Positions 5,377-7,399 of a DNA stretch of 7,399 nt are shown here, piece by piece. Numbering within the stretch: position 1 is the stretch's first letter; every line of letters starts with the position of its first letter. The notes beneath the pieces are model-generated. The model was not told where the DNA came from and searched no databases. It worked only from the letters and a program-made list of their open reading frames with translations. Both the position numbers and the translations under genes were made by a program. Location: contig JAFRJF010000173.1 of NCBI GenBank assembly GCA_017432405.1, forward strand, positions 1 to 7,399, in the 5' to 3' direction. This stretch comes from Clostridia bacterium. GTDB lineage: Bacteria > Bacillota_A > Clostridia > Christensenellales > Aristaeellaceae.

Positions 5377-7224
5377 TCAATCGTATATCTTCCGCCCCTT
5401 TGCGTCGTCAACGCCGCTGAGGCGGTGGAAGAAGGTGTTGACCACGTCCCGCCATTCCCGGGCGTTTTGAAGCTGCATTTCCATGCGCCGGGCGGCCTCG
5501 GATCGGTCCGGCTCGGGCAGGTCCAGACCCGCGAGGGCATCGGCCATGGCCTGGACTGCCTCCGTCCCCTCGAAGTGGTCGTCGTAGATGCGCTGGATCA
5601 GCGTGCGGCCGTCGCGCATGATGCGGTCGTAGCGCAGCCGGTGGAAGAACAGCATAAGCTTCTCCGGACAGGTGTCCGGGTCCTCGTACTTCGCTCGGAT
5701 CGCCTCCGGGTATTGCAGCGCATAGCCGGTGCCGGACGCGGTGCGGTCGATGCCCACGGCGTTCCGGTCGGCCCGGTTGTAGGTGCCCCAGAGCGCAAAT
5801 TCGTAGCCCCAGGGGCTGGGGCCGTAGTGCGTGCCGGGGTTGACCATCCAGCACAGGCCCAGAGGCGCGGTGTATTGCTCGTAGACGTCCCGGCTGTCCA
5901 TGAGCAGCCTGACCAAGGCGTCCTCCTGGTCTTTGGGCAGGGCGTAGCTGATACGCGCCCAGCGGCGCAGCACCGCCTCGGGGTCCACCCGGGGATCCCA
6001 GGCGTATTTCCCGTAGCCGTACAGGTTCACCGCCGCGAAGGGGTGGCCGGTATAGTTGTCGTCCCGCCCGAGGTTGCTGACGGCGGCTACGGCCATGACC
6101 GTCTCCGGCGGCAGGTCCTCCGCCAGCTCATGCCACATCGGGTTCATGGCGTAGACGTCCACCTGATGCCCGGTGTATTCCTGGGCCAGCTGCACCTCCA
6201 GCGCCAGGTGGGTATGGGGCATGGCCAGCAGCGTGGGGGAGACGGGCTCCCGCACCTGGAAGTCGAAGGGGCCGTTCTTCACCTGGAGGATCACATTGTC
6301 GTCGAACTGGCCGTCCAGCGGCGCGTAGGTCTGGTATGCCGCCATGGGCCGGTCGGTGACGGTGTCCCGCCAGTCCTGCAAGCAGTTGTAGACGAAGGCC
6401 CGCCACACCAGCGCGCCGCCGTGGGGCGCTATGGCCCGGGCCAGCATGTTCGCCCCGTCGGCGTGGCTTCGGCCATAGGTAAACGGGCCGGGTTGGTGCT
6501 CGCTGTCGGCCTTGACCAGGAAGCCGGCCAGGTCGGGCACGGCCCGCCATATGGCGTCGGCCCGTTCGGCCCACCAGCGCTGCACCGCCACATCCAGGGG
6601 GTCGGCGGTGGGGATGCCATGGTCCATCGGCTGGGCGAAGTTCACGGAAACCATCAGCCGCGCCCCGAAGGGCCGCAGGACATCCGCGAAGCGGGCCAGC
6701 CCGGGCAGACCCTCGTCCTCGATCAGCTTCCGGGCCTCGGCGTGGACGTTCACGTTGTTGACGCACAGCACATTGATGCCCGCCGAGGCCAGCATCCGGC
6801 CCAGCTGGCGGATGCGTCGGGGGTCCCAGTGAAAGCCGCCGCCCTCGAACCACAGCGACCGCCCGGAATAGCCCCGCTCGATGCTGCCGTCCGCGTTGTC
6901 CCAGCAGTTGAGCATCCTCAGCTTATAGAAGGGCTGCCGGACGCCCTCCGGGAGGGGTTCACGTGCCTTCATGGCTTCCATATAGGCATAGGCGCCGTAG
7001 AGTATGCCGGTATCGCCGCCGGCGATGACGGGTTTTCCGCTTTGCTCATATATATGAAAGCCCTCTTCCAGGTCCGGCTCCAGGCGCAGCTGAGGCACGG
7101 TTCCATCCAGCCGCTTGCAGCCCAGCGCCAGCTCAAAGACTGCAACGTCCGCGCAGGATGCGCAGTCAGAGGGCACGTCGTCGTCCAGATAGGGCAGCCA
7201 GGTGTGGTGGATTGGGTTGTTCAT
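5377..7224 (-). CDS. aguA: GH67 alpha-glucuronidase
   Basis: This 615-residue intracellular inverting enzyme removes alpha-1,2-linked (4-O-methyl)glucuronic acid from the end of xylo-oligosaccharides. GH67 signatures run in order: LRMLNCWDNADGSIERGYSG (102-121), INVLCVNNVNV (150-160), VSVNFAQP (192-199), GFLVKADSEHQPGP (234-247), HADGANMLARA (254-264), VWRAFVYNC (273-281), QVKNGPFDFQVREPVSP (314-330), QEYTGHQ (348-354), WMVNPGTHYGP (459-469) and WGTYNRADR (479-487). By spacing against the Geobacillus T-6 enzyme (Glu285, Asp364, Glu392), the general acid is Glu242 and the water-activating pair is Asp321 and Glu349; all are present. Lys238 and Arg275 match known uronate-binding residues. There is no signal peptide. 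The ATG at 7224 is chosen because GGAGGAA (7237-7231) lies 6 bases upstream and the family N-terminus (TWLPY) follows; an in-frame ATG at 7305 lies in repeat sequence. The protein is shorter than the usual 670-700 residues, mainly in the N-terminal domain. It is probably transcribed separately from the transporter operon. Confidence 0.97.
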   Translation of the reverse strand: MNNPIHHTWLPYLDDDVPSDCASCADVAVFELALGCKRLDGTVPQLRLEPDLEEGFHIYEQSGKPVIAGGDTGILYGAYAYMEAMKAREPLPEGVRQPFYKLRMLNCWDNADGSIERGYSGRSLWFEGGGFHWDPRRIRQLGRMLASAGINVLCVNNVNVHAEARKLIEDEGLPGLARFADVLRPFGARLMVSVNFAQPMDHGIPTADPLDVAVQRWWAERADAIWRAVPDLAGFLVKADSEHQPGPFTYGRSHADGANMLARAIAPHGGALVWRAFVYNCLQDWRDTVTDRPMAAYQTYAPLDGQFDDNVILQVKNGPFDFQVREPVSPTLLAMPHTHLALEVQLAQEYTGHQVDVYAMNPMWHELAEDLPPETVMAVAAVSNLGRDDNYTGHPFAAVNLYGYGKYAWDPRVDPEAVLRRWARISYALPKDQEDALVRLLMDSRDVYEQYTAPLGLCWMVNPGTHYGPSPWGYEFALWGTYNRADRNAVGIDRTASGTGYALQYPEAIRAKYEDPDTCPEKLMLFFHRLRYDRIMRDGRTLIQRIYDDHFEGTEAVQAMADALAGLDLPEPDRSEAARRMEMQLQNAREWRDVVNTFFHRLSGVDDAKGRKIYD

Positions 7225-7251
7225 GATCGGTTCCTCCGTTGATGTTATGAT

Positions 7252-7276
7252 AAATTCTGATTTGTCGGGCTGACGC
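7252..7276 (-). repeat. 25-bp repeat, right copy
   Basis: Read on the minus strand, this segment (GCGTCAGCCCGACAAATCAG and five more bases) differs at 3 of 25 positions from 117-141, which lies in the opposite orientation beyond the far end of the cluster. It sits 15 bp upstream of the aguA ribosome site, so it is part of the aguA leader or promoter region. Confidence 0.55.
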
Positions 7277-7281
7277 CAAGG

Positions 7282-7309
7282 CAATAGGGAATAGGGAATA
7301 GGCAATAGG
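7282..7309. repeat. Four tandem 7-bp repeats (SAATAGG)
   Basis: The units are CAATAGG, GAATAGG, GAATAGG and CAATAGG, directly adjacent, followed by a degenerate AATGG. They lie upstream of aguA, between the 25-bp repeat and the right edge. No gene covers them convincingly: the open frame from 7305 runs through them without a ribosome site. Short tandem units of this type vary in copy number by slippage. I see no clear aguA promoter in 7238-7399. Confidence 0.75.
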
Positions 7310-7357
7310 AATGGCGGCTGCCGCGTACATATCGATACCGTTTGTGTCGTCCTAAAG

Positions 7358-7399
7358 GAATAACTGCGTGTCTCAGCAGCGAGATGAAGTTAGTTATTC
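7358..7399. repeat. Inverted repeat at the right edge
   Basis: GAATAACT (7358-7365) and AGTTATTC (7392-7399) are exact reverse complements. Between them TCTC (7371-7374) and GAGA (7381-7384) could extend an interrupted stem around AGCAGC. The element touches the end of the window, so its full extent is unknown. It could be the end of a mobile or palindromic repeat, or a regulatory dyad for aguA or an unseen neighbour. Confidence 0.4.

Noticed and set aside
3573..5420. Long plus-strand open frame (615 codons) opposite the binding-protein gene.
   Set aside because: Antisense shadow; low-complexity Val/Gly/Leu/Asp composition and no domain, while the minus strand encodes a full signal-peptide-bearing binding protein.
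5220..5540. N-terminal extension of the binding protein from 5540.
   Set aside because: It would translate the aguA 3' end, the dyad and the promoter, and would bury the signal peptide internally.
6325..6345. Apparent loss of a catalytic Asp in AguA: Gln298 in AAYQTYAPLD lies exactly 28 residues before Glu326, the spacing of the known Asp364/Glu392 pair.
   Set aside because: Anchoring on Lys-Ala-Asp-Ser-Glu (Glu242 = Glu285) and the conserved Arg275 places the pair at Asp321 and Glu349, also 28 apart, and both are intact.
5308..7242. Long plus-strand open frame (644 codons) opposite aguA.
   Set aside because: Antisense shadow of a GC-rich gene; it is rich in Val/Gly/His/Gln runs, has no recognisable family and starts inside the control region.
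7225..7305. N-terminal extension of AguA from the ATG at 7305.
   Set aside because: It would translate the SAATAGG array and the 25-bp repeat; the ATG at 7224 has a proper ribosome site and begins at the family N-terminus.

Overview
The window reads as a compact glucuronoxylan (aldouronate) utilisation locus from a GC-rich anaerobic member of the Bacillota/Clostridia. The assignment is an inference. It rests on the YtcP/LplB-type carbohydrate ABC transporter with strong AGGAGG-type ribosome sites, the GC-rich coding sequence with AT-rich control regions, and dispersed palindromic repeats of the kind seen in gut Clostridia. The binding protein has no lipobox, which would fit a Christensenellales-like lineage, but nothing here fixes the taxon.

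All five real genes lie on the minus strand, so they are transcribed from the right end to the left. In order of transcription they are: a GH67 alpha-glucuronidase (7224-5377); a control region with a perfect 15-bp inverted repeat, a promoter and a 5'-leader stem-loop (5335-5220); an extracytoplasmic solute-binding protein (5219-3528); an intrinsic terminator in the 133-bp gap (3512-3474); an LplB-type permease (3394-2441); a YtcP/LplC-type permease (2422-1499); and a signal-less GH10 xylanase (1452-241).

The likely pathway is as follows. Secreted enzymes encoded elsewhere cut methylglucuronoxylan into aldouronates. The binding protein and the two permeases import them, using an ATPase not encoded here. 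Inside the cell the GH67 enzyme removes (4-O-methyl)glucuronic acid and the GH10 enzyme cuts the remaining xylo-oligosaccharide. The gene set closely resembles the described aldouronate-utilisation cluster of Paenibacillus sp. JDR-2 (lplA-lplB-ytcP-aguA-xynA2). Here aguA lies upstream and apparently on its own transcript, and no regulator or beta-xylosidase is in view.

Both ends (1-240 and 7225-7399) are non-coding and full of repeats: a nested palindromic element, an inverted pair of the widespread 'VILSEA'-encoding repeat, inverted copies of a 25-bp sequence flanking the cluster, four tandem 7-bp units, and an inverted repeat at the right edge. I found no RNA gene, CRISPR array, phage gene or transposase. 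The enzymology is a known kind of system. The parts most worth a second look are the palindromic control region, the divergent GH10 active site, the unlipidated binding protein and the repeats.
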